A stretch of 64,000 nt of DNA from an uncultured Verrucomicrobiota bacterium (GTDB lineage Bacteria; Verrucomicrobiota; Verrucomicrobiia; Verrucomicrobiales; Verrucomicrobiaceae): NCBI GenBank assembly GCA_903838675.1, contig CAILZI010000231.1, forward strand, positions 1 to 64,000. Reading direction: 5' to 3'. The translations under genes and the position numbers were made by a program. Under the pieces are notes generated by a model. The model had not been told where the DNA came from. It did no database searches and saw only the letters and a program-made list of their open reading frames with translations. Of this stretch, positions 8,777 through 17,125 are shown in pieces (the stretch's first letter is position 1; each line of letters starts with the position of its first letter).

Positions 8777-9767
8777 GGCTGATTGTCTCCTGGTTGAGGT
8801 TGGTTGCGGTCTGAAGCAAAGCACGAATGGCAGGCAAAGCGGCGGTTGCGGCGTCGCGACCAGCCTGCAGGTATTGCCCAAATTTTTCAAAATCATGCCA
8901 CGTCGAAGTGACAAAATGCGGATGGATGACGACATCAGCAGCGGCTTCCTCTTTGGCGATGAGATGCAGCTGCGCCGCCATCAAAGCGCGGCGAAAGGTG
9001 TCCAGCACGTTCCCGTAGGCGAGCAGGTTGACCTTCTGCCAAAACTTACGGAACATTCGCGAAAAAACATGGAACGCAGGTTTGTCGTCCGACATGAAGA
9101 CACGGTCAGTCTTGGATTCAAATTCCTCTGGATCAGGCATGACGTTCACCGCAATGACAGCATCCAGATGGAAGCGTTTCTTGAGCAGTGTTACCGGCAG
9201 GGGTTCGGAAGCGCCGCCGTCAGTGTAGCGCCGGCCATTCAGCCTGACTGGGGCACATACCGCAGGAATGGCCGAACTGGCATGCACGGCATGTGAAACG
9301 CTGCCGGAATCGAAGACATGTGGGGCGAGACGGTCAAGATCGGTGGCGATGACGATCAGCGGTTTGTCGAGATCGGCAAAGGTCTTGTCCCCAAGATCGC
9401 GTTCAAGGTGCTTGCGCAGTTTCTCACCACGAATCAACCCCTCCGAAGGAGGAATGATGAAATCCATGAGGGCTTTCAGCGTGGGCCGGTCTTTGATCTC
9501 CCGCGCGCGCTCCTCCAATTGCACACCGCTGAGGCCAGCGGCCCAGAGGGAGCCCACGTAAGCGCCCATGCTGCATCCTGCGACGGCTGTGATGGGAATA
9601 CCTTCCTCTTCGAGCACCTGAATAACGCCAGCGTGCGCCAGACCACGCGCACCGCCACTGGATAGAACCAAACCGATTCGGGGTGCTTTTCCACCCCCAG
9701 AGCCGTGCTTTGAACCTTCTTCGGCACGACTCCATCCCCGGAAGGGAAGTTGGAGCTGGGTGTTCAT
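8730..9767 (-). CDS. patatin-like phospholipase / acyl hydrolase
   Basis: A 345-residue Ser-Asp dyad lipase of the RssA/YchK type. The oxyanion-hole glycine run is LVLSSGGARGLAHAGV, the nucleophile elbow is GCSMG (GxSxG), and the catalytic aspartate lies in YTDGGASEPLPV (DGG). There is no signal peptide, so it should act in the cytoplasm or at the inner face of the membrane. It is the first gene of the five-gene minus-strand operon and overlaps the following ligase by 47 bp. A lipase leading a ligase and beta-oxidation cassette suggests turnover of membrane or storage lipid, with released fatty acids going directly to oxidation (inference). Confidence 0.92.
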   Translation of the reverse strand: MNTQLQLPFRGWSRAEEGSKHGSGGGKAPRIGLVLSSGGARGLAHAGVIQVLEEEGIPITAVAGCSMGAYVGSLWAAGLSGVQLEERAREIKDRPTLKALMDFIIPPSEGLIRGEKLRKHLERDLGDKTFADLDKPLIVIATDLDRLAPHVFDSGSVSHAVHASSAIPAVCAPVRLNGRRYTDGGASEPLPVTLLKKRFHLDAVIAVNVMPDPEEFESKTDRVFMSDDKPAFHVFSRMFRKFWQKVNLLAYGNVLDTFRRALMAAQLHLIAKEEAAADVVIHPHFVTSTWHDFEKFGQYLQAGRDAATAALPAIRALLQTATNLNQETISHEIAPSHTRMELHAA

Positions 9768-9853
9768 GACCTGCGGTTGTTGTTATCGTTTTAGACCCCT
9801 GCTTTGAGAAATTAATTCAAAAATAGCGATTCTTTGTGCATAAATACTTCGCC

Positions 9854-10123
9854 ATGAACGACACCGACCTCAACCGCATGCTCAAACATGCCGCCATCCC
9901 GGCGGCAGCGCCGCCTGCGCTGGAAGAGATGATCATGGCGCGCGTGAGGGTTGATGATGGCCGAGCGAGACGCTGGCGCTCCTTTGTGCAGTGGCTGCTG
10001 CTGCTGGCCGCCATTTCTGGTATCGTAACTGCAAGCATGGTCGGATGGATCCTGGCTTCACGCGACACCACCCATACCACCCCTCCCACCATGGAGCTGT
10101 TTCGCGCAGGAACACCGCAATGA
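9854..10123 (+). CDS. small single-TM protein, candidate CnrY-like anti-sigma factor
   Basis: An 89-residue protein with a charged cytoplasmic N-terminal region (about 1-46), one transmembrane helix (about 48-69, WLLLLAAISGIVTASMVGWI) and a short periplasmic tail. Similarity on its own is too weak for naming. The case rests on architecture and position: it is the first gene of an overlapping trio with a CnrX-like metal sensor and an ECF sigma factor, in the order Y-X-H known from Cupriavidus cnrYXH. Its TGA stop overlaps the next ATG (ATGA at 10120), showing translational coupling. The ATG at 9854 was preferred over a TTG at 9836. It could also be an unrelated membrane peptide. Confidence 0.7.
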   Translation: MNDTDLNRMLKHAAIPAAAPPALEEMIMARVRVDDGRARRWRSFVQWLLLLAAISGIVTASMVGWILASRDTTHTTPPTMELFRAGTPQ

Positions 10124-10578
10124 CTTCACGTTTGAAATGGCTGCTGATTTCGGTGTTTTTCTCCGCGACCCTAGCCGGGGGGACCGCCTGGCTGGTCACG
10201 GACTGGACGCTCCACCGCCATGGTGAAAGCCATGCCCACAATCACGCACCAACAGATCTGCATGCGTGGATGCATGAGCACCTCGACATCACGCCCGAAC
10301 AGCATCAGAAACTGGAGCCGCTTGAAGATGAATTTGAAAAGCTGCGCTTAAAATTGAAGGATGATGTCCGTCTGGCCGACGTGGCGCTGGCCCAGACCAT
10401 TCGTGAACCCAAAATGGACGAAGCGGCGATGAATGGAGCCTTGGAACGGTTGAACAAGGCCCAAGGCGCGCTGCAGAAAGCCACGCTGGATCATTTCTTT
10501 GTAATGAAGCGCTACCTGCGCCCCGCACAGGCGGCCAAACTTCTGGAGTGGACCCATGACAGCCTTACCCGCGATTGA
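10120..10578 (+). CDS. CnrX/ZraP-family periplasmic metal-sensing protein
   Basis: A 152-residue protein with an N-terminal membrane anchor (about 5-27), a His-rich linker (HRHGESHAHNH) and an alpha-helical hairpin sensor domain. The five ligands known for Co/Ni binding in CnrX (H42, H46, E63, H119, M123, from memory) have counterparts at identical spacing: H48, H52, E69, H125 and M129 (in LHAWMH, LEDEFEK and DHFFVM). The surrounding pattern, ALQKATLDHFFVMK, closely follows CnrX. It would sit at the periplasmic face, bind a divalent metal and release the sigma factor through the small partner protein. It overlaps both neighbours (ATGA at 10120; sigma start at 10556). The metal specificity is inferred. 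Confidence 0.83.
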   Translation: MTSRLKWLLISVFFSATLAGGTAWLVTDWTLHRHGESHAHNHAPTDLHAWMHEHLDITPEQHQKLEPLEDEFEKLRLKLKDDVRLADVALAQTIREPKMDEAAMNGALERLNKAQGALQKATLDHFFVMKRYLRPAQAAKLLEWTHDSLTRD

Positions 10579-11173
10579 TGCCATGCTGCTGCCGCAGGCC
10601 GAGGCCGCTGCCGACGATTCGGCAGAGGCGCTGCACCTGCGTGCCGCACAAGCAGGCGACATGACCGCGTTTGAATGGATCGTCCGCCAGCATGAAGCAC
10701 GACTGTTCACCTTTTGCTGCCGCTGGCTGCGCTGTGTAGAGGATGCGCGTGAGGTCTGCCAGGATGCCTTTGTGCGCGCATGGCAGGCGCTGCCAGAGTT
10801 TGAAGGCCGGGCAAAGCTTTCGACTTGGTTGTACCAGATCGCACTGAACCTGTGCCGTGACCGTGCAAAATCGCGTGCTGCACGCCAGCGTGAATACACG
10901 ACAACCCTCAACGATCTCGAACAACCGCTGCATTGTCCGCAGAATGCTCCGGATGCGAGTGCTGAATGGCAGAGTGAAATGCAAAAACTCGAACGCGGAC
11001 TGGCCCTGCTGCCGGAAAAACTACGCACGGCACTGATGCTGAGCACCATGGAAGGCCTGAGCCACGAGGAATGCGCCAAAGTGATGAACTGCTCGGTACG
11101 GGGCACTGAAGGCCGGATTTACCGTGCCCGGCAGCAGCTGCTGCGCTGGTGGAATGAAGAAGATCATTGCTGA
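10556..11173 (+). CDS. ECF-type RNA polymerase sigma factor (CnrH-like by context)
   Basis: A 205-residue sigma-70 family factor of the extracytoplasmic-function class. Region 2 spans about residues 40-105 (AFEWIVRQHEARLF, DAREVCQDAFVRAWQALPEF, STWLYQIALNLCRDRAK). A linker follows, and region 4 lies at about 140-200 (LPEKLRTALMLSTMEGLSHEECAKVMN, RIYRARQQLL). Its start overlaps the metal-sensor gene by 23 bp and has GGAG 7 nt upstream. The three genes form one overlapping operon, so the sigma factor is probably held by the small membrane protein and released on metal binding. Its end overlaps the convergent NuoN-like gene by 10 bp. Target promoters are not identifiable here. Confidence 0.92.
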   Translation: MTALPAIDAMLLPQAEAAADDSAEALHLRAAQAGDMTAFEWIVRQHEARLFTFCCRWLRCVEDAREVCQDAFVRAWQALPEFEGRAKLSTWLYQIALNLCRDRAKSRAARQREYTTTLNDLEQPLHCPQNAPDASAEWQSEMQKLERGLALLPEKLRTALMLSTMEGLSHEECAKVMNCSVRGTEGRIYRARQQLLRWWNEEDHC

Positions 11174-12558
11174 TCTGCACCGTCAGCAATGACCAGACAC
11201 TTTACAATGGCCTGCACTGTTTCCGCGCGCCAGCCAATGATGATGCTGGGAAAAAGCCCGCCAAAAACCAGAAAGACGACGCAGGCCGTGAGCGGCCATC
11301 GCTCGCGTGGCAGCGCATCGGGAATTTCGATCACATGCTTGGGCAGGACCCCAAGGAAGAGGATGCTGTAAAGACGAATGAGGTTGATCGCATTGAATGC
11401 CGAAGTGACAAGCAAAGCGATGCCCACCGCCGGATGATTGGCCAGCGTGCCGTGGAAGATGAGCTCTTCACCACAATAACTCAGGGTTCCTGGCAGGCCG
11501 ATGAGAGCCAGCCCGCAAAGAAGGAAGAAGGTGGCCAGTCTGGGGGCTTTCACCGCCAGACCAAGATGCATCATGGGATTCTCTGCGCTGCTGACACGCA
11601 CCTCAAGAACCCGCACGATCGAGACCAGACCGACCGAGGCTGCAGAAAGGGCCAGCCAGTGAATCAGCGACCCCGTAATGCCTGCGGCATTGGCAGCAGC
11701 AATGCCCGCGAGAATAAAACTTGCCTGGCTTATATATAGGAGTGCCAGCAGCCGGCGCGGCTTGGTTTCGGCAAATGCCCGGATGCTGATGATGAAAGCG
11801 GACGCGACAGCCACGACGCTCAAAACATCGAACGCATGCCTGGCACTCTGCGGCAGCCCAGCGGCTTCAGAATGTGCGACGAGCAGCACGCCAAGATGTC
11901 CGTTGAACAGCAGTGCCACAGGCAGCAGCGGTCCTTTTTCAAAAGCCTGCACCACGCCAGAATGCAGGGGAAACACTCCCTTGCGGCACATGACCGCCAA
12001 AATTATCAGCCAGAAAGTCAACTCGCCCCCCTGTGAGACATGACTCGAGGTGTCGGCTTGCATCAGCACGAAAGCGGCGGTCAGGGCCACACAGCTGGCG
12101 ATTAGCAAAGCAATTGCGCGTTTGTTTGACTGCTGACCACCGAACATGCCCAGGATAAACGGCAGGCATGACAGCCACCAGCCAGACACCAAGGGAATCC
12201 ACCCTGCCGCAGCGTAGGCTGTTTGCGTGGAAAGCGAAATCATCAGCATCCCCGCCATGGCCGGTCCGCCGGCATCACGCTTGGGGGCCAACACCACAAC
12301 CATGAGCGTAAGCGCCGCATAGAAAGCCATCGGCACTGCATCCAGACCATCTGCATCCAGCCATCGAAGCAGCGGATCAAACAAGCGCCCCCCGCCTGCC
12401 GCAATGACCTCCCGTGCTGCCCCCAAGAAGCTCACAAAGGCAATGGCAGCTGCCAGGACAGCGGGTTTGCGCGGCTGTCCGGACCGCCAGCTTGACACGA
12501 CCCCGCCCAGCAAGCACACCAAACCGGTGGTGAGATAGGGCAGTGAAAAGTATTCCAT
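11164..12558 (-). CDS. NuoM/NuoN-like membrane protein, third gene of the DAB operon
   Basis: A 464-residue polytopic membrane protein (about 13-14 hydrophobic segments) of the proton-conducting antiporter family found in complex I and Mrp. The central lysine region of that family is kept as CRKGVFPLHSGVVQAFEKGP (K193). The TM5 glutamate region, normally like GWEL in NuoL/M/N, reads SGWWLSCLPF here, so the usual pumping glutamate appears replaced. It starts 14 bp after dabB and is surely co-transcribed with it. Known DAB systems (DabA + DabB; MpsA/MpsB) have only one such subunit, so this is an extra component, either structural or a second ion path. It converges with the sigma-factor gene and overlaps it by 10 bp. 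Confidence 0.8.
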   Translation of the reverse strand: MEYFSLPYLTTGLVCLLGGVVSSWRSGQPRKPAVLAAAIAFVSFLGAAREVIAAGGGRLFDPLLRWLDADGLDAVPMAFYAALTLMVVVLAPKRDAGGPAMAGMLMISLSTQTAYAAAGWIPLVSGWWLSCLPFILGMFGGQQSNKRAIALLIASCVALTAAFVLMQADTSSHVSQGGELTFWLIILAVMCRKGVFPLHSGVVQAFEKGPLLPVALLFNGHLGVLLVAHSEAAGLPQSARHAFDVLSVVAVASAFIISIRAFAETKPRRLLALLYISQASFILAGIAAANAAGITGSLIHWLALSAASVGLVSIVRVLEVRVSSAENPMMHLGLAVKAPRLATFFLLCGLALIGLPGTLSYCGEELIFHGTLANHPAVGIALLVTSAFNAINLIRLYSILFLGVLPKHVIEIPDALPRERWPLTACVVFLVFGGLFPSIIIGWRAETVQAIVKCLVIADGADQQ

Positions 12559-12572
12559 AAGCTTGTCTAAGA

Positions 12573-13922
12573 TCAGGAAACAGGAGTCTCGACCGCCTTG
12601 GCAGAAGGTTCGGTCTCCGAAGACCGATGAGAAAATTCAGGCTCAAAAATGGCGAGCCAGCGGGCCAGTGACTGAACGGGGGCAATGACCCAGCGTTCCA
12701 CGATGGCATCATAGAAACCGCGGGCCAGAGCCCAGCGGTAGAGCCAGAGCTGCACGGCGAATGGCAGCAGGGACTCGTAGCATCCCCCCGTGGGATTGAG
12801 CTTGCCACCAGCGGCGGCATGCACGCGATGGTAGTCGCGCAGCATGGAGGGGGCGCGCAGAAACTGCAGCGTTCGAAGCATGGCGTGGCTGACCAGATGA
12901 ATGACAGCCAGAGTGGTCCAGCCAAAGCCGATCTCGGCAAAAATAAGGCCGAGCTGTGTCTGCGCCGCGTAGGCAAGCGAGGTTTTGGCATCCGCGCAGG
13001 TACGATGAATGAGAGTGCCAAGAAAGGCCGTGGTGAGACCGATAAAAATGACGAGGCCGGAAGCGATCACCGAATGATGAATCAAAGGTTCAGCACGCAA
13101 CAGCAGGTAGGCGCCTGCATGAACCGAGATGGCACCATAGAACACCGCGCTGGCGGGCGTAGGCCCCTCCATGGCCCGTGGCAGCCAACCGAAAAATGGC
13201 CCTTGTGACGCCTTGCCGCTGGCGGCAAACGCAAGCAACACGGCAATAACAGTGGCGGCAGGGCCGTCAAATTTATACCCCCCACCGGGCCAGTCCCCAC
13301 TGAATATGCCCACCCATGATGCAGTGCCGAACCAGTGATGTGAAAGAAAGACCGCCGAGAGCAAGAACAAATCAGCCAGCCGGTAGGTGGCGAACACCCG
13401 CAGCGCGTTGCTCACTGGTTCAGGACGATATTGAAAAAAGCCGATGAGCAGCACCGAGGTGATGCCGACAGTTTCCCAGCCGACGACGAGCATATCAAGC
13501 GAGCCAGCAGTGAAGACGAGCAGCGCGCCAAACGTGAAAAGGTGGAGCATCAGAAAGAAGCGGTAAAAACCAGGGTCACGGTGCAAGTAGCGCACGGAGA
13601 AGGAGCCCACGATGCCGGTCAGCACCACGGTCAATCCCACCAGCGGCAGCGAAAGCCGGTCAATCAGCAGCGAAAGTGGAAACCCATACTCCGCAACGGT
13701 GAACCAATCCCCCAACGACACCTGAATGGATGTCATATTTTCCCGCCACATAGCCCAGCCAATGATGACGACAACGACAGCAAGAAAAGCATGAGTCGCC
13801 TTGCTGATGCGCGACATGGCACGCTCTGAGACGTGTCCTCCCAGAAGCCAGATGACGCCCAGCAAGAGAAACAACACTCCTGGTGTCGCTATAAGCAGGG
13901 GAATGAGGGTTTGCAGGGACAT
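12573..13922 (-). CDS. dabB: DabB, NuoL-like membrane subunit of the DAB inorganic-carbon pump
   Basis: A 449-residue membrane protein of the proton_antipo_M family. It keeps the TM5 glutamate in VVGWETVGITSVLLIGF (E150), the TM7 lysine in SGKASQGPFFGWLPRAMEG (K237) and the following GPTP, as in NuoL. It is shorter than NuoL, as DabB proteins are. In characterised DAB complexes (Halothiobacillus) DabB couples a cation gradient to DabA so that CO2 is converted to bicarbonate in one direction inside the cell. The ATG at 13922 gives a normal hydrophobic N-terminus (MSLQTLIPLLIATPGVLFLL). Longer in-frame starts would lie inside dabA and add unrelated sequence. It follows dabA by 37 bp and precedes the NuoN-like gene by 14 bp. 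Confidence 0.92.
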   Translation of the reverse strand: MSLQTLIPLLIATPGVLFLLLGVIWLLGGHVSERAMSRISKATHAFLAVVVVIIGWAMWRENMTSIQVSLGDWFTVAEYGFPLSLLIDRLSLPLVGLTVVLTGIVGSFSVRYLHRDPGFYRFFLMLHLFTFGALLVFTAGSLDMLVVGWETVGITSVLLIGFFQYRPEPVSNALRVFATYRLADLFLLSAVFLSHHWFGTASWVGIFSGDWPGGGYKFDGPAATVIAVLLAFAASGKASQGPFFGWLPRAMEGPTPASAVFYGAISVHAGAYLLLRAEPLIHHSVIASGLVIFIGLTTAFLGTLIHRTCADAKTSLAYAAQTQLGLIFAEIGFGWTTLAVIHLVSHAMLRTLQFLRAPSMLRDYHRVHAAAGGKLNPTGGCYESLLPFAVQLWLYRWALARGFYDAIVERWVIAPVQSLARWLAIFEPEFSHRSSETEPSAKAVETPVS

Positions 13923-13959
13923 TGACAGGGGAAAATGAAATAAAAAACTTTGAGGAAGA

Positions 13960-16890
13960 TCATGCGGCGGCTCTCGGATCAATTCGGGCCAGGGCGAGAT
14001 TCTCCATTTTGCCACGATACCAGGCCATCGAGCTGGGAGAGACAGGCAGCGGCACTTCGTCTCCTTCCAGCTTTTCAAACACACCGTCGCGATAAACCTC
14101 CACACGACCGTCATCAGGATCCATGGTCGCAATGCGGATCCACTTGTTGCAGACGAGCTCGGTGAGTTCCGCACTGGCCTTGACGGTGCTCATGAGCCGT
14201 TTCGGAGTGGTTTCCACGACAAAAAGAATGCGCACCGGCTCATGGAGCTCGACCGTCTGCACCGGCAGACCGAAACGCAGGTCTCCCTGATAGCCATTCA
14301 TAACCCCGACGAGACCGGTGATGTTATGCGGAAGCTTGGTGCCGCTGCCATAAGTCTCCACGTCAACGGTGGAGAAATAGTACTCCAGATTGATGCCGCC
14401 ACAGACTGGAATGGCAGCACCCAGGACACGGCCCAGCGCCTCATTGGTGGGATCTTTGGTCGCATCATATGAAACGAGAAAGGCACGACGGTCCATGAAC
14501 AGACCTTTGGTGATCTCACGCCGTCCGACGAAGGCCACGGCGTTGGTGCAATGGCCGTATTCTGGACGTGGCTCACCGATGTGCTCTGCACGCTCCCGCA
14601 CGTGCCTGAGGCCGAGTTCCGGGGTGATGTCACGGCCGGCCGCCGCAAAACGCCGCGAGCGCTCATGAGCGCTGAGCTTGCGCGCCTTTTCCAACGACTG
14701 ATGGACGCGTGAGAGATCCCCATGGTGAGACTCAGGCAGAAGGTTTAGGTCAAAGAAGTGAATGTCTTCGTTGCAGGTATCATGGTAGCCACCGAGAAAC
14801 CAAGTATCCTCAGGAATGACGACCCCTTTGGCCCGCAAGGCTTCCCGTACCGCAGGACGATTGGCTATGAGAGCAAACAAGCGTGCGTTCGGAGCACCCG
14901 TGTGGCCGCCACAGGCACCGCAGCAGTAGGCTGACTCATAGGGGTTGTTCAGACTGGTGGAACCATGGCCCAGAATGACCACCAGACGCGCATGGCCTTT
15001 GTGCAGACCGGCAGGCCCGAGCACGTCATAGACACACTGCGCCTGCTCCTGGGTGGTAAAACCGCGCATGAGACCTGTTGTGGCATCCCTTGATGCCGCG
15101 TCATCACGCATGAAGGTGAACTCAGTTTTCGGCTCCGGCAGAAAGGCACGGTTTAAACGCCGAATGAATCGTCCGTAGGCCAGCGGGGTAAGCACGCGCA
15201 GCACCAGTGGAAAAAGGCTGAGAAAGCCGAGGCAGGCCGTGCTGATCCAGCCACGTACCAACGTGCGTGAGGAGATGAAACTGTTGCGGGCCACCCTGGA
15301 CCATGCGCGGCGCAGCCCCTGGCGCTGCTCATGCAGGTGCGCGTGCTCCTCAACGGCCACCTCACGCACTGCATGGGAGGGCTTGACGACGACGGGACAT
15401 AGCGAGACACCGTCCGCGTCATCCATGCTGGCATAATTGATGGCCACACCGAAAAAGCCCGCGGCCCCCACAGTCTCGATAGCGGGGTCGACTTCCTCAA
15501 GCGCACGGCGGATCGACTCCTCCCGTTCGTCGATGCAGAAAATCACCTGGGCGATCAGGCGGTTGCTGCTACGCACGATCTGCGGCATGGCACGATGTCT
15601 GGCCAGTGGGAGGAGAAAGTTTCGTTCATGCCGGCGCTCGTAGGCAAGGTGGAGCAGTCGGCGGCGCTCGGTCTCATCGCAGGCGACAATCTCCTGATCC
15701 AGGCGTGCGAGTTCATCTTCTGACAGAGCCTTAAGCGAACTGCTGTTGATCCCCAGAAGCTGGGCGACATCAAACATGCGCGCAATGTGAGTGAGCGGAT
15801 CAAAACGAGGTGCAGGTAACCTGATCGTGCGCCATGCGGCGGTGTCGGAGGCTATATCCTTCAGTGCTGCAACCGTGTAGGTGAGACGCAGCGCGAGAAA
15901 CTCCATGATCGAGCAGCGGACGCGGTCATGCGGAGCGAGTGTGACATCATTCTCCAGCATCCGAACCATTCCTGCCCAGCCTCGCAGAGCGAGCAGTTCC
16001 TCCTTAATGTACTCCTCCCACTCATCGGCCGGAACAGCGAGCTGTTTGAGCGCGTCCAGGACTACCTCTTCGGCGTCCATGCCGCAGGACTGCTGCTTCA
16101 AGAATGCAGCACGCACACCACCGAGACGTGCTGGAAATATTGTCAGTGCTTGCGGCATGATCTTGCGCGCCGCCTTGAGCAGGCCTTCTTCTCGAAGCGG
16201 CATCGGCCAGCAAGCGATACCCTGGTCAAGATAGGCCCCCACGAGGCGGATAAGCGGCGGGTGGGTGAGCAGATCCATGTCGATGCCAAATTCTGCAAGC
16301 ACAGCGTCACGCGGACGCTTTGGCCTGCCAGCGGCGGGTGCCGATTGCGGCTTCGCGTAGATCAGGCAGGCGTTCCACAGTGCCTTTGGACTGTCCTTGC
16401 GGAGGCTGCTTCGGATGTTGGCTGGCAGATCGCGCCTGAAGGTCCGCAGCCAGTCACCCTCCTCAAGGTGCCAGGAGATGTTGATGCCATTCACACGACG
16501 CACACCTGGAGTGAGCATCACGCGCCGAAGCTGGTGACGTGTGAGCCTGCCCGGCAGAATCTCGGCGTCGGGCTCCCGGCTGATGACAGCGTCAATGTCC
16601 TCGTCAAGAATGCGCTGACGTTTGCGTTCAGCCTGATAGGCGTCTTCAGAGAGAAACGGCTCCGCACCAAACAGATGAGCCCCCTCCACCACGGCTTCCT
16701 CAAACACTTTGTGCTGCAGCGAGTGCAGAGTGTTGTGATGCACAAAGACCCCGATGGGGCCCTGCGTGGGCAAAAAATCGGAAGCACGCACCACCACCCG
16801 CCGGAGATGCTCCAGACACCCTCCTGATGGCTGGGCATCCTGCATGGCGCTTTGACAACCACAGGTGCCATGATGGGTGAGATTGTTCAT
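13960..16890 (-). CDS. dabA: DabA (DUF2309), zinc-dependent carbonic-anhydrase-like subunit
   Basis: A 976-residue soluble or membrane-associated protein of family PF10070. The expected zinc ligands of DabA are all present: C452 and D454 in FCIDEREES, H642 in LGHGSTSLNN and C657 in CCGACGG, with the His-to-Cys spacing of 15 found in the characterised protein. The N-terminus has the family segment FVHHNTLHSLQHKVFEEAV. It hydrates CO2 vectorially to bicarbonate when coupled to DabB. It is intact and first in its operon, with a 235-bp upstream gap separating it from the histidine kinase gene. The nearby two-component pair could control it, but nothing in the sequence proves that. Confidence 0.95.
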   Translation of the reverse strand: MNNLTHHGTCGCQSAMQDAQPSGGCLEHLRRVVVRASDFLPTQGPIGVFVHHNTLHSLQHKVFEEAVVEGAHLFGAEPFLSEDAYQAERKRQRILDEDIDAVISREPDAEILPGRLTRHQLRRVMLTPGVRRVNGINISWHLEEGDWLRTFRRDLPANIRSSLRKDSPKALWNACLIYAKPQSAPAAGRPKRPRDAVLAEFGIDMDLLTHPPLIRLVGAYLDQGIACWPMPLREEGLLKAARKIMPQALTIFPARLGGVRAAFLKQQSCGMDAEEVVLDALKQLAVPADEWEEYIKEELLALRGWAGMVRMLENDVTLAPHDRVRCSIMEFLALRLTYTVAALKDIASDTAAWRTIRLPAPRFDPLTHIARMFDVAQLLGINSSSLKALSEDELARLDQEIVACDETERRRLLHLAYERRHERNFLLPLARHRAMPQIVRSSNRLIAQVIFCIDEREESIRRALEEVDPAIETVGAAGFFGVAINYASMDDADGVSLCPVVVKPSHAVREVAVEEHAHLHEQRQGLRRAWSRVARNSFISSRTLVRGWISTACLGFLSLFPLVLRVLTPLAYGRFIRRLNRAFLPEPKTEFTFMRDDAASRDATTGLMRGFTTQEQAQCVYDVLGPAGLHKGHARLVVILGHGSTSLNNPYESAYCCGACGGHTGAPNARLFALIANRPAVREALRAKGVVIPEDTWFLGGYHDTCNEDIHFFDLNLLPESHHGDLSRVHQSLEKARKLSAHERSRRFAAAGRDITPELGLRHVRERAEHIGEPRPEYGHCTNAVAFVGRREITKGLFMDRRAFLVSYDATKDPTNEALGRVLGAAIPVCGGINLEYYFSTVDVETYGSGTKLPHNITGLVGVMNGYQGDLRFGLPVQTVELHEPVRILFVVETTPKRLMSTVKASAELTELVCNKWIRIATMDPDDGRVEVYRDGVFEKLEGDEVPLPVSPSSMAWYRGKMENLALARIDPRAAA

Positions 16891-17125
16891 CGAGGGTTTG
16901 AAGCCATTGGCTTACCACTAAAGGGGGGGCGTGAAAGCTCCGCCATCCCTTGCAAAGGGGGTATTCTGCTACGGACTGCTGGGGTTGTTTTTCCCACCCT
17001 CAGACGGGCGGCAGCCTATGTTTTCCCTCAGGCACAGCTTGGGCGACAAAAAGAGTCACTGCACCAAGCGTTCAGGAACGGTGGCGCTCATTGAATCACC
17101 AAGGCATTTTGCATCATCGAACGAC

